In this document: piece by piece, positions 1-8,833 of the stretch | Position numbering within the stretch: the first letter of the stretch is position 1 | Layout: each line of letters begins with the position of its first letter | NCBI GenBank assembly: GCA_020352515.1 | Contig: CP070678.1 | Coordinates: 3,158,754 to 3,211,183, forward strand | Origin: Phycisphaerales bacterium | Lineage (GTDB): Bacteria > Planctomycetota > Phycisphaerae > Sedimentisphaerales > Anaerobacaceae | Length of the DNA stretch: 52,430 nt | Reading direction: 5' to 3' | Notes under the pieces: generated by a model | Seen by the model: only the letters and a program-made list of their open reading frames with translations | What the model was told of the DNA's origin: nothing | Databases searched by the model: none | Position numbers and translations under genes: made by a program

Positions 1-866
1 CACGGTCCGAACACGTCAAGAACCTGTTTCACGATGGCCACTTTCGGCAAACGCCGCCCCCGTTCGGCACAAACCGCCGGCACGCTGTGGTCAACCGCAG
101 GCCTGTCGCAGGCGTCGCCCTTCTTGAAGCCGGGCATTACAACGCCCGTGCCTTTGGGGATGTAGAAATAGACGTCCTCGTGGCCGACTCTTGCATGTCG
201 ATAACCCCAGGAATGCAACAGTTCCACTATTTGGCGGGGGTGATATCCGAATTGCCCCGCATTAACTTCATGGTATTCACAGAAAATGTTCGGACGGCAG
301 CGCCTTACAAACTCCTCGGCGCCTTTTAGAACAAGAAGCTCGCTACCTTCTGTGTCGAGCTTTATCAAATCCGCCTTTTCGATGCCGTTTTGAGCCGCAA
401 AATCGTCGAGCCGCCACAGATCGACCTCGTACTCAATCCACCTGTCAAACCGAAGAGGCCGCCCGATGCACGCAAGCCCGGATTCCTTGCCCGATTCGGG
501 ATACTTCAAGACGCCTTTGCCATTCCTGTCGGCCAGCGCCATGTTAAAAGCCTTTACTCTTGCCTCAAGATTGTTCAGCGATATGTTCTTGTTCAAAACC
601 GCGTACGTTATCGGGGCCGGTTCAAATGCATAGCTGGCCATGTCCCGATTTATCGCCGCAAGAAGGGAGTACGAACCGGTATTGGCGCCGACATCGATAA
701 CAACGGGCCGCCGGCGCTCCAGCGTCCGCTTATAGAAGAACCTCAACTCATCGGCCCCCCAGACATCCGGTATCCCGTCACGACGCGGCGCCTGCCAGCT
801 ACCCCCTATCTCCGCGGACATCGGGTCAATCTCAACCTTAGAATTATCCAACAAATATGCCTGCAT
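1..866 (-). CDS. FkbM-family methyltransferase, 3' end cut by window edge (possible fusion)
   Basis: This reading frame opens with ATG at 866, just behind an AGGAA-like ribosome site, and runs off the left edge after 288 codons without a stop. The SAM-binding motif IDVGANTG lies at residues 57-64, FEP at 81-83 and the FkbM signature IKLDTEGSE at 168-176, so the first ~240 residues form an FkbM-type O-methyltransferase, a family that methylates sugars and related small molecules. From about residue 274 the sequence PKVAIVKQVLDVFGP resembles the N-terminal strand of a glycosyltransferase. The protein may therefore be a methyltransferase-glycosyltransferase fusion; that part is inference because the rest is missing. 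It is the last visible gene of the leftward glycosylation cassette behind flgL, so it probably acts on a flagellar or cell-surface glycan. The frame is partial at its 3' end. Confidence 0.85.
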   Translation of the reverse strand, partial: MQAYLLDNSKVEIDPMSAEIGGSWQAPRRDGIPDVWGADELRFFYKRTLERRRPVVIDVGANTGSYSLLAAINRDMASYAFEPAPITYAVLNKNISLNNLEARVKAFNMALADRNGKGVLKYPESGKESGLACIGRPLRFDRWIEYEVDLWRLDDFAAQNGIEKADLIKLDTEGSELLVLKGAEEFVRRCRPNIFCEYHEVNAGQFGYHPRQIVELLHSWGYRHARVGHEDVYFYIPKGTGVVMPGFKKGDACDRPAVDHSVPAVCAERGRRLPKVAIVKQVLDVFGP

Positions 867-1026
867 AGGTTCCTGCCTTTTACGGTTTGTCCTATTCTCC
901 CATCAATCCAAAGTCACACTCTTTACTGCCAACGACTCCGGAGAAATTCGTTTCTGAATAACGTAAACCATTGTATTTGATCATGTCCCTTTGAGCCGGG
1001 GAACCTGTGCCCTACGTGTCCGGCGC

Positions 1027-1863
1027 TCAAATCCGTGCCGTAACGCACAGGTGCCATCCCCACCTTTTTTCCATCCAGTGAAAGAGTCTGCGGGGAAGAT
1101 AGCGAAAGTACCATTCTCTGACATATTCATGGTTCCTGTATTCCCGTATCTTGTAGGGGAATATGTGATCGATTGTCACGTCCTGAATAATGAAGCCCGC
1201 AAGAAGGCGGCGAATCGTCTTTTTCGTAAAGCTGTACGTCACGGGGCAGCCGGTTTGGGCCTCAGAATGCCGCGCAATCAAGTCACGCGACTTCCAAAAC
1301 GCCCCCTTGCCGTAAGTCGTCAGAATCCAGAGGACCTTCCATGAATGCCGATGGTAGACCATTATCTTCAATAGACTGTCCGGCCCCATGTATTTGCGCA
1401 TTTCAGAAATCGCCCTCGCTGGGCGCGGCGTATGATGCAGCACGCCGAATGAGTAGATCAGATCATACTCTTCCACCGGTACGATATCGGAGAGCTTTTC
1501 GGCGCTAGCCTCGTAAAAGTCGATTTCCAGTCCGTAAACCTCTGCCCGTCTTTTAGCAATGTCCAAGGACTTAGGGGAAAAATCCACTGCCGTCACTTTT
1601 GCTCCGGCCCTCGCAAAATTCACGGTATCGGTTCCTATGCCGCATCCAACCTCGAGAACCTTCTTATCTCTCCATTTCTCGAACTGCGCGAAGGTGTGTA
1701 TATGCGGCTCAACAAAGTATTTCCTCTCCTCCACCTCATCGAAATACTCCCGGCTGCCCACATCACGTCGAGAATGGCGAATGTTGCAGGGTCTGGCGTC
1801 CCAGAACTCCCGGACTCGTCCAATTGGAACATCAAGGAAATCCTCTATACGGCCGATGGGCAT
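1027..1863 (-). CDS. Class I SAM-dependent methyltransferase
   Basis: A 278-residue protein with the Rossmann motif I EVGCGIGTD (71-79), followed by an acidic end of strand 2 (VTAVDFS, about 91-96) and the FGVLHHTP segment typical of ubiE/methyltransf_11-like enzymes. It should transfer a methyl group from SAM to a small molecule; the substrate cannot be read from the sequence. Its ATG at 1863 lies inside the end of the upstream dehydrogenase gene (19-base overlap), so the two are probably translationally coupled. The neighbours (sugar-nucleotide dehydrogenase, glycosyltransferases, FkbM methyltransferase) point to modification of a glycan or a sugar-linked lipid. The C-terminal third is rich in Arg, Trp and aromatics and resembles no domain I can name. 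Confidence 0.85.
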   Translation of the reverse strand: MPIGRIEDFLDVPIGRVREFWDARPCNIRHSRRDVGSREYFDEVEERKYFVEPHIHTFAQFEKWRDKKVLEVGCGIGTDTVNFARAGAKVTAVDFSPKSLDIAKRRAEVYGLEIDFYEASAEKLSDIVPVEEYDLIYSFGVLHHTPRPARAISEMRKYMGPDSLLKIMVYHRHSWKVLWILTTYGKGAFWKSRDLIARHSEAQTGCPVTYSFTKKTIRRLLAGFIIQDVTIDHIFPYKIREYRNHEYVREWYFRYLPRRLFHWMEKRWGWHLCVTARI

Positions 1864-3182
1864 CCTACGTCCACTCCCAATCCCAAAGCAATGTACTCAA
1901 GCTTGGTGAACTGCCGGTCCTTCAGCTCGCGCCAGCAGTCCAGCAGCACGGCACCCTCTTTGGCGTTGCTGTCAATTCGTTCCCAGTCGAGCTCTCGAAA
2001 CTCCGGCCACCTTGTCAGAAGGACGATGGAGTCCGCATCGCACACACACTCGTAAGGATCACTAAAGTACGCCACCGTATCTCCCAGCACATCCTTGGCG
2101 CCGTCCAAAGCCTGTGGATCGTGCACACTTACGGTGCAGCCGGCGCCAACAAGCCTGCGGGCGAGCCCGATCGATTGCGATTGTTCTATTATGTGTGTGC
2201 CCTGTTTAAAGGACAGACCTAACAACGCCACACGCTCGGCGTCCCAGCGGTTCTTACAGACAAGGTCGAACAACCTATCGAGCACCTCTTCGTTAACAGC
2301 AACCGTCGCCCGACTTAATTGTGCCTCGTATCCCAAACGCCTGGCAAACACCTGGAAGGCAAGATTGTCGCGGGGAAAACACGTGCCGCCGAAACCAAGC
2401 CCTCCGCGGAGGTACTTGCACCCCACCCGGCTGTCATGGCCTATCGCTTGTGTAATCTCGTCGACATCGGCGCCGGGGAGCCTTTCACATATACTGGTCA
2501 ACTCGTTTGCAAAACTTATCTTCATCGTAACAAAACAGTTCAAACCGAGCTTGGTAATCTCAGCATTCAACAACGACATTAGGGCGACGTGCGGCTGATT
2601 CTCACAAGAATCGAGGTAGAGCTCCTTGACTATACGCGCGGATTTCTCGTCGGACGCCCCTATAAGCACCATATCAGGTCGTGCAAAGTTCTCGATTACC
2701 GAGCCCAAAGCTATGAACTCGGGGTTATACACGAGGCCAAAATCCTCTCCGCAATGCTTACCGCTAATATCTTCCAGCAACGGTTTGAAGACGGCCTCGC
2801 AAGATCCCGGCATGACGGTCGAGACAACATCCACGACATGAAACGCATTTTTGCCCCCAAGGGCCGGGCCGATTCCGCATAACACGGCCTCAACGTGCTC
2901 ATTTGAAAATGTCCCATCGGGTCCGCTCTGTGTCGGAACGATGATCAGCGTAACACAAGAACGCGATACGGCGTCCTGCAGGTCGGTGGTGAACGCCAGG
3001 TTGGCCCACGAACTTTCCAGAAGCTCGGCCAAGCCCGTTTCTTTTACGGGGCAGCGCTTTCTCTCCAGTTCGCCCACAACATGGTCATTCTTTTCAACCC
3101 CGACAACGACATGTCCCTTGGAGGCAAAATACGCGGCGGTGCAAAGACCCAACTTTCCCAGACCCACTACCGAGATTTCCAT
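1845..3182 (-). CDS. UDP-glucose/GDP-mannose dehydrogenase family protein
   Basis: A 445-residue NAD-dependent nucleotide-sugar dehydrogenase. The N-terminal Rossmann nucleotide-binding loop GLGKLG is at residues 7-12, the central-domain Lys is at 211 (NAEITKLGLN) and the catalytic Cys is at 268 within FGGTCFPRD. Enzymes of this family oxidise the C6 hydroxyl of UDP- or GDP-sugars to a uronic acid through two hydride transfers. Length and motif order are normal for the family. The start has a good GAGAGGTG ribosome site. The exact substrate (UDP-glucose, UDP-HexNAc or GDP-mannose) cannot be settled by eye, so no gene symbol is given. In context it would supply a uronic acid for the glycan built by the neighbouring glycosyltransferases. 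Confidence 0.9.
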   Translation of the reverse strand: MEISVVGLGKLGLCTAAYFASKGHVVVGVEKNDHVVGELERKRCPVKETGLAELLESSWANLAFTTDLQDAVSRSCVTLIIVPTQSGPDGTFSNEHVEAVLCGIGPALGGKNAFHVVDVVSTVMPGSCEAVFKPLLEDISGKHCGEDFGLVYNPEFIALGSVIENFARPDMVLIGASDEKSARIVKELYLDSCENQPHVALMSLLNAEITKLGLNCFVTMKISFANELTSICERLPGADVDEITQAIGHDSRVGCKYLRGGLGFGGTCFPRDNLAFQVFARRLGYEAQLSRATVAVNEEVLDRLFDLVCKNRWDAERVALLGLSFKQGTHIIEQSQSIGLARRLVGAGCTVSVHDPQALDGAKDVLGDTVAYFSDPYECVCDADSIVLLTRWPEFRELDWERIDSNAKEGAVLLDCWRELKDRQFTKLEYIALGLGVDVGCPSAV

Positions 3183-3340
3183 AGTTCACCTCTCGTAAAA
3201 GTCCCGACGCTCTCACACACCATACCGTCGTCCAGAATCTTCCTTTCTAATATCCGGCCATCTACCCGACAGCCTCATTCCCGTATGGTCCGATATTCTC
3301 GAGATTCTATGTTGTTATTTCGTATCATTGGGCCAGCGGC

Positions 3341-3652
3341 TTACATGCAACTGCCGTAGATCTCGATGATCCTTTTGCCCCTGCGGACTACGGCCAGCTC
3401 TTCACCAAGAGCCGCCTTCCGGCTGGCAAGAATCAAACACAATTCCGAGTACAGGCCGGTCAAACGCTCGCGCTCGGCCGCAAACCGAGCCCTCCCAAGA
3501 GCCCCAGCCGGGGCGATCTTCTCCAGAAGAGCGCCGAGCTTCCGGCAGCCCATCTCCACATCTCCAAGTCTGTCTTGACGGGCCAGCATGATCTGCTCGG
3601 TCAAAAGACCCTTCATCTCATCCAACAGACGTTTGTCCGTCTCATCACTCAT
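3341..3652 (-). CDS. Small helical protein, possible flagellar chaperone (FliT-like)
   Basis: A 103-residue, mostly alpha-helical, charged protein with no membrane segment. Its ATG overlaps the stop of the upstream TPR gene by four bases (ATGA), so the two are coupled. Heptad-like spacing of Leu/Ile across residues 8-80 suggests a coiled coil. Small helical proteins at the end of hook-filament operons are often export chaperones such as FliT or FlgN, and the sequence could fit that role, but no diagnostic motif is present and the assignment is inference. It is separated by 158 bases from the dehydrogenase downstream. Confidence 0.6.
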   Translation of the reverse strand: MSDETDKRLLDEMKGLLTEQIMLARQDRLGDVEMGCRKLGALLEKIAPAGALGRARFAAERERLTGLYSELCLILASRKAALGEELAVVRRGKRIIEIYGSCM

Positions 3653-4287
3653 ACCGTGGACGCCCCCGGCTGTTCCTGGCGAGCCAGACCGTGTTCCGCC
3701 TCTTCCAGAAGGTCGGCCGCATCCTTGTTCGACGGCTCCAGCGCAAGAATGTCCGAAAGGAGCCTCTTCGACTCTTCGAATCGCCCCTCCCTAACGTAAA
3801 GCGAGGCCAAAGAGAACATGACGGAGGTGTCACCGGGGTGCATCTCAAGATACGCCTCGAGATAACGAATGATCTGCTCGAACGTTCCCATTTGACATGA
3901 GGTCTGAAAGAGACCCAAAAGAGCCGTCAGATTGTCGGCATCCAACTCCAGGCACTTGAGATACAAGTTGAAAGCCTTCTCGTAGTCGCTTTGCTGCTGT
4001 GCGATCATGGCCAGACCGGCGTACGCCTTGGAGCAGTCTGCTTCCAGCCGACAGGCAACTCGAAAGGCAATCTCAGCATCTTCAAGCAGATTCTTCTGCA
4101 TGGCCACCACGCCCAACCCGATGTAGGGAGCCGCCGCATCGGGGTCCACCGAGGCCGCCTTTTCGTAGCACTCCTGCGCCTCGGCATAATCGCCGACAGA
4201 GGCGTGGCAGTCGCCAAGTTCCTGCAACACCTCATAACGCTGGGTCGTCCTTTGCGGCCCACCGGCATGATCCTGTGTCATATCCAT
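3649..4287 (-). CDS. TPR-repeat protein
   Basis: A 212-residue protein made largely of tetratricopeptide repeats: consecutive units with the usual A/G-x-x-Y/F-A pattern run from about residue 20 to 195 (for example GDYAEAQECYEKA and GRFEESKRLLSDI). No signal peptide or enzyme domain is seen, so it should be a cytoplasmic scaffold. The start at ATG 4287 overlaps the end of the glycosyltransferase gene by ten bases, and its own end overlaps the next gene by four, showing a compact operon. The two preceding glycosyltransferases also carry TPR segments. A free-standing TPR protein here could hold the glycosylation enzymes or their protein substrate; that role is inferred from context only. Confidence 0.8.
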   Translation of the reverse strand: MDMTQDHAGGPQRTTQRYEVLQELGDCHASVGDYAEAQECYEKAASVDPDAAAPYIGLGVVAMQKNLLEDAEIAFRVACRLEADCSKAYAGLAMIAQQQSDYEKAFNLYLKCLELDADNLTALLGLFQTSCQMGTFEQIIRYLEAYLEMHPGDTSVMFSLASLYVREGRFEESKRLLSDILALEPSNKDAADLLEEAEHGLARQEQPGASTV

Positions 4288-5849
4288 GGCATTTCTTTTC
4301 CTTCAAGCACCTGGTCCGCTCTTTCGAGCAATTCGATTGCCGATTTGAAATCCTCGCTTCTGCGGCTCAGCTTAGCCTCCGAGAGAAGCGTCTCAACGGT
4401 CGGCCTCTGCCGGTTTAACTGAGAAAACAGACGGGCAGCCCCCCTATGGTCACCGGCCCTGAACAAGGCCTTTGCCGCCTGTGATTTCATCCAGATTCGG
4501 TTCTGATAGTGGTCGCCGGCGTATTCATAGAGCCGGGCCGCCCTTGCCCAGTCTCCATCCTCTTCCGCGAGCTTTGCACGGCCGAGCACCTCGTCGAACT
4601 GAAAAGGAATCTCATCCGGCAGCACCCGTCTGGTCAAGATACCGGCCGCATCCAGAGATTCGCGGAGGCCCAAATTCGCGAACCGCCCGCGGGCACGCCT
4701 GAGATCATCGCTCTTTAGCACGAATGCCCGGCACCGGTCGGTCGAACCTTCCAGTTCAAGAGCCTCGTTTCCGGCTGGACTGTTGATCAATGCATAAAGA
4801 GAGTCCTCCAGCCAGAACCCGCGTATCGGAAAACCGCTTGGGACTATCGCCACATAAGCGCCGCCACACCGGGCTAAGGCCGCGTCCACCCGTCGGGCAT
4901 CGGACGACCCGCGCTCGACCGGCAAGAGGACTATGTTTGGCATGTCGGCGTTCAGCCTGCGGAAATCCTCGCCCGGCAGCGGCAGGTAAACCTCGTAGGG
5001 GTAGAAGGTATGCCGCCATATTGAGCTCAGGGTGCTGCCCGTTTGGTCATCCAGCCCCGCGGTGACAAGAATGATGGAAAGATCCTGTATCTTTGACCAG
5101 GGCTTGGGTGGTCTGGTGGTTCTTATCGTTATTACGTTTCGCAGATACTCACTCTTGTCTTTGCGCTGCCGGACCGACACCCTGTCGGAATCACCCACGG
5201 GGCTGTAAAACTCCCCTGTGATCTCAGGGACGTGCTGGAAGTCAGTAAAAAAGGACAGCTTTCGCGTCAAATCCCAGTCTATCAGGACAGTCAGCTCCTC
5301 ATTATAGGGCCCCGTTTTCTCTATCAGGTCCCGCCGGTGCATCAGACTGACGTGCAGCACATGGTTGAAACAGAGCATGAGAAAGCGGTCAAAATCCCGG
5401 CTGACTTCCACAATCTTGCTCAGGACCAGGCGGCCCCCGCCCGGCCCAATCGTGCAGTATGTCCTGTACAAATCACTGTAGGCCGCCTGGCAGTCTGTGG
5501 GACCCTCCAGGACCCTCAGCAGGGTGCTAACGTGACTGCTGTAGTACAGATCGTCATCGCCGAGATAGCAGACGTATTCGCCCCTGGCCCCGGCAAGCGC
5601 TTCGTTCAGCGAAAAGGGGATGCCCCGATTATCATCCCTGTCGATGAAGATAACCCTCGGATCGTTGAACGATTCGACAACATCACGGACCTTCTTTCCT
5701 CCGTCCCTGATTACGAAGATTTCGAGATTTCCGTAGTCTTGGCGCACGACGCTCGCAAGTGCGGCCTGCAGGTACTGGGGCCGGTTATACGTCGGAACAA
5801 GCACGCTCACAAGCGGACCAAATTTTTCTCCGTAGCCTCTCGTCGGCAT
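4278..5849 (-). CDS. Family 2 glycosyltransferase with C-terminal TPR segment
   Basis: A GT-A fold glycosyltransferase of about 523 residues. Residues ~12-110 hold the family 2 core, with VSVLVPTYNRP at the first strand and the metal/nucleotide motif GDDD near 97-100. A second, degenerate GT2-like segment follows (SIILVTAGLDD, about residues 255-350), and the last ~110 residues form TPR-like helical repeats. The longest frame begins with TTG at 5861; the ATG at 5849 is preferred as the stronger start codon, though neither has a strong ribosome site. It transfers a sugar from a nucleotide donor, and its place behind flgK-flgL suggests a flagellar or surface glycoprotein as acceptor. The doubled GT2 region with a TPR tail is unusual. 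Confidence 0.85.
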   Translation of the reverse strand: MPTRGYGEKFGPLVSVLVPTYNRPQYLQAALASVVRQDYGNLEIFVIRDGGKKVRDVVESFNDPRVIFIDRDDNRGIPFSLNEALAGARGEYVCYLGDDDLYYSSHVSTLLRVLEGPTDCQAAYSDLYRTYCTIGPGGGRLVLSKIVEVSRDFDRFLMLCFNHVLHVSLMHRRDLIEKTGPYNEELTVLIDWDLTRKLSFFTDFQHVPEITGEFYSPVGDSDRVSVRQRKDKSEYLRNVITIRTTRPPKPWSKIQDLSIILVTAGLDDQTGSTLSSIWRHTFYPYEVYLPLPGEDFRRLNADMPNIVLLPVERGSSDARRVDAALARCGGAYVAIVPSGFPIRGFWLEDSLYALINSPAGNEALELEGSTDRCRAFVLKSDDLRRARGRFANLGLRESLDAAGILTRRVLPDEIPFQFDEVLGRAKLAEEDGDWARAARLYEYAGDHYQNRIWMKSQAAKALFRAGDHRGAARLFSQLNRQRPTVETLLSEAKLSRRSEDFKSAIELLERADQVLEGKEMPWI

Positions 5850-5892
5850 AAGATAATCCAAAAGACCGTACTGTAAGAATCATTGCACGCGG

Positions 5893-7365
5893 TTAGTCTC
5901 TGCCAAACACCGGGGCGGACAACTCCGCAGGCAGCCCCGTATATGTCGCATTTTGCCCGGACATCTGGTCTATCTCGGCCTCGAACCGTATGAAGATTTC
6001 GTTTATCTTGCCCACGTGCTCTTTAAGGGAGTATCTCTCCTCGACGAATTCGCGGTATCTGCGCGGCTCATACGGCCCGGAGAGAATCTGCTCGCAGAAT
6101 TCCTCGGAGATGTTGAACAGGAATTCCGGCGGGAAGACCTGTTTGGCGCCCAGAAAATTGTGTATTACCGGCTTCAGGCCGCACGCCATGCCCTCAAGTA
6201 TGCCGACGGGGTGGCCCTCGCAAATCGACGTAGAGACAATGAAGTGCTTGTCGTGCAGCCACGAGCCTACGTCTTCCTGCCAGCCGTCGAAGAACACAAC
6301 CTCGCCCAGATCGAGGGCTTCGACCATTTGCCTCATGTATTGCTCGAGAACCTGATCCTGGAATTTGCCGCCGAAGAAGAGGCGATAGTCGGGATCAAGG
6401 TAATGCAGCTTCTGCATGCACTGCAATACAAATACGGGGTTCTTCACCATCCTTAGATTGGCGAGGAAGGCCAGGTTCTTGCCCGGCCGCCGATCAACAA
6501 ACCTGAACTTGTCCAGGTTTACACCGTTTGGAATACTCAGCAGTGTCGTAGTGCTTTCAAGCTCGGGAAGTCTGCCGAGCAGATGATCCACCGTGACTTT
6601 GTTGCCGACGGTTACAAGGACGTCTATATTGCCCCAGTTAACCTGTTCCGGCCATTGAAGGTAAGCCTCGTAACGGTGCAGCCTGATGACATTTTTGCAC
6701 ATTTTTGGGACGTTCGAGGCGGCCACCGCCAGTTGCGCGCACCACTCGAACCACGAAATATCGCTCCACTCCATCAGCTCACACATATCATCTTCGGTCT
6801 TGCCCTCGAAAAGCCGGACCTCGAAACGCTGCTTCGCAAAATCGACGATCTCACTGAGAAAAGTCATCCCGTCCCACCCGCAAAAAAAGGCTATTTTCGG
6901 CCTCTTGGAACGGATCACCTCTATCATGGGTTCGAGCACTCGCTGCTCCGGTACCATCTCGAGGGAACGAAGCAGCATTTCGGTTGCGTTTGCCTTGTCG
7001 TTTTGGTTGATAAAGACATCGCAAGCCCTGTTGAGAACGTCCACATTGAAGACCCCCGTCCGCTCCATATCGTCGAAGAGCTGCACGGCCTGCTCGGCTT
7101 TGCCGGAGGCAAGGTATATCTCGGCCAGATTCCACAGTATCTGGCCGCTGTCTTTGCGGAGGCTCCTGGCCTTAAGCAAGTGACTTATGGCCTCGTCGGA
7201 CCGGCCCAGGCAATGAAGAACTGTCCCCACATCGTTCAGAACCTCCGGATCACCCGGCGTCACACGAAGCTGCTCCTGCATACACTCGAGGGCTTCCTGA
7301 TACCTGCCGGCTTCGGCCAGGTTCTTGCATTTCTCGTGATGATTCAAATTCGTCTCATTTCCCAT
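5893..7365 (-). CDS. TPR-glycosyltransferase family 4 fusion protein
   Basis: A 490-residue protein with about four N-terminal TPR units (roughly residues 8-150) followed by a GT-B glycosyltransferase. The C-terminal nucleotide-sugar half contains NLAFLANLRMVKNP and the E(x7)E element within EGHPVGILEGMACG, typical of family 4 retaining enzymes. A longer frame opens at 7428, but the ATG at 7365 has a clear AGGGAG ribosome site eight bases upstream and removes an odd hydrophobic leader, so 7365 is chosen. It is followed after 43 bases by the family 2 enzyme. TPR-fused glycosyltransferases often modify proteins directly, so this is a candidate for protein (possibly flagellin) glycosylation, by inference. 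Confidence 0.87.
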   Translation of the reverse strand: MGNETNLNHHEKCKNLAEAGRYQEALECMQEQLRVTPGDPEVLNDVGTVLHCLGRSDEAISHLLKARSLRKDSGQILWNLAEIYLASGKAEQAVQLFDDMERTGVFNVDVLNRACDVFINQNDKANATEMLLRSLEMVPEQRVLEPMIEVIRSKRPKIAFFCGWDGMTFLSEIVDFAKQRFEVRLFEGKTEDDMCELMEWSDISWFEWCAQLAVAASNVPKMCKNVIRLHRYEAYLQWPEQVNWGNIDVLVTVGNKVTVDHLLGRLPELESTTTLLSIPNGVNLDKFRFVDRRPGKNLAFLANLRMVKNPVFVLQCMQKLHYLDPDYRLFFGGKFQDQVLEQYMRQMVEALDLGEVVFFDGWQEDVGSWLHDKHFIVSTSICEGHPVGILEGMACGLKPVIHNFLGAKQVFPPEFLFNISEEFCEQILSGPYEPRRYREFVEERYSLKEHVGKINEIFIRFEAEIDQMSGQNATYTGLPAELSAPVFGRD

Positions 7366-7452
7366 ATTAGCTGCTCCCTGTGTGATTAGCATTATCGCGG
7401 CACAATGAAATTGTGTCTGAAACCTCACGATCCAGAGGCCTCAAAGCAAGCC

Positions 7453-7467
7453 ACAAATTCCGTGCCA
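7453..7467 (-). promoter_or_regulatory. Candidate sigma-54 promoter upstream of the glycosylation genes
   Basis: On the minus strand this site reads TGGCACGGAATTTGT. The -24 element TGGCAC is perfect and the spacing is right, but the -12 element is TTGT instead of TTGC, a change in a highly conserved base. It lies in the gap between flgL and the TPR-glycosyltransferase gene, 88 bases before the chosen ATG. It could give the glycosylation cassette its own sigma-54 start. Confidence 0.35.
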
Positions 7468-7619
7468 TCAGCGCTGACAGGCATTTATTTGCGATTTAGC
7501 CGGCCCACCTGACGAATATGTACAAATATCAAACACTTGTGTCGTCCGAACGGTTACCGAGCGTGCGACCGGTTACTGCCGGACCGCTGCTCCAAATGAC
7601 CTCTGCGATTCCAATTCGT

Positions 7620-8807
7620 CTAATCAATGAAGTCCAAAAGCGACACCGACATGAGTCTGCCGGCCACCGAAAGCGACATCTCATAGAGAACCTCACGACG
7701 CGAGAGGTCTATCGCCACCTGTGCTATGTCTGCTTGCTGCAGCAGCGCGGTCTCGTCCTCGGCGTCGAATTTCATACTTTCAAGAGTGCCCTTGAGATCC
7801 TCAAGAAAACCGATCCTGGAGCCAACGACCACGGATCTTCCCACCAAACCGCTTCTTACCTCTTCCAAGCAGGCCACGGCATTGTTTCGCAGCTCCACGA
7901 GCCTAGCCTCGGACAGCCCCCTATTGTTTCTCAAAATGTCCCGGACGCTGATAAGCACGCTGAATATGTCATACGTCCCCGGCACGCTTACCATATCAAC
8001 TCCGGTGCTGCTTATGTCCGTTGCGTCAACGTACAAGACCTCCGACCTTGAGTTGGTAACCGCGATGTTCGTTATATCCCCGACAGCCGGGACAGTCACC
8101 TCCGTGGCCCCATCGTCAATCGACAGCTTGTAGTTGCTGCCGTCGTGGGTCACAGTGAGCCACACGGCTCCACTGACGTTTGAAGTCCCGGTGCCGGCCT
8201 TGGCGCCCGTATCGCCAAAGAAGACCGGCGTGCCCCGGTCGTCGGAGCGGAAAATGTCCTCACCTGCGTAAAAAATCGACGATTTGACCCCGGGGGCCAC
8301 TTCCGCGTCCCTCGGCTCGGAGCTGCCCTGGTATGTAACGTGAGTGATCATACCATTCGTGCGCTCGACGGCGTAGGGCGGCGTGTCGGTCCTGGCGCCG
8401 CCGAAGAGGTACTCGCCGGTACGCTGTGTATTGCCCAGCGAGACCATCTGCTCCAGCATATTATCGGCCGCGGCCGCCATTCTTTCCCTGCCTTCCGGTT
8501 TGTATATGCCATTTATGATCTGAGTCAAATCAACCTTTGTAGCCTCAATGGCCGAGACCATGTTGTCCAGAACGGTTGTTGCAATCTCCAAGGTGCTGGC
8601 GCTCTGCGAGATTGCATCAAAATACGTTCCCAAGGATCGCCTCTGCGAGGTCAGTTCCAACACCCTGTAACCGGTCGAAGGGTCATCTGAAGAGCGGTTT
8701 ATCCGGGACCCTGTTGACGCCTGCTCCTGCAGCCGCAGCATCTCGCTCGAATGCAGGTGTAATGCATAGACCACGTTGCTGTGAACATTGTTAAGCGCCC
8801 CACTCAT
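7620..8807 (-). CDS. flgL: Flagellar hook-filament junction protein FlgL
   Basis: A 395-residue flagellin-superfamily protein. The N-terminal helix contains the flagellin-like heptads with SSEMLRLQEQASTGSRINRSSDDP (residues ~20-43), and the C-terminal helix LLQQADIAQVAIDLSRREV resembles flagellin and FlgL ends. The middle is a variable domain rich in Thr, Gly and Asp. FlgL (HAP3) joins the hook to the filament and is secreted by the flagellar export apparatus. It follows flgK by 26 bases with a CCGGAG ribosome site, the usual flgK-flgL order. FlgL and flagellin can look alike; the position behind flgK and the non-flagellin C-terminus favour FlgL. Confidence 0.93.
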   Translation of the reverse strand: MSGALNNVHSNVVYALHLHSSEMLRLQEQASTGSRINRSSDDPSTGYRVLELTSQRRSLGTYFDAISQSASTLEIATTVLDNMVSAIEATKVDLTQIINGIYKPEGRERMAAAADNMLEQMVSLGNTQRTGEYLFGGARTDTPPYAVERTNGMITHVTYQGSSEPRDAEVAPGVKSSIFYAGEDIFRSDDRGTPVFFGDTGAKAGTGTSNVSGAVWLTVTHDGSNYKLSIDDGATEVTVPAVGDITNIAVTNSRSEVLYVDATDISSTGVDMVSVPGTYDIFSVLISVRDILRNNRGLSEARLVELRNNAVACLEEVRSGLVGRSVVVGSRIGFLEDLKGTLESMKFDAEDETALLQQADIAQVAIDLSRREVLYEMSLSVAGRLMSVSLLDFID

Positions 8808-8833
8808 TCACATCTCCGGAATATCAATCAACT

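Noticed and set aside
6583..7389. 268-codon plus-strand frame opposite the TPR-GT4 gene
   Set aside because: Antisense shadow; composition (Leu/His/Pro mix) and lack of motifs do not support a gene.
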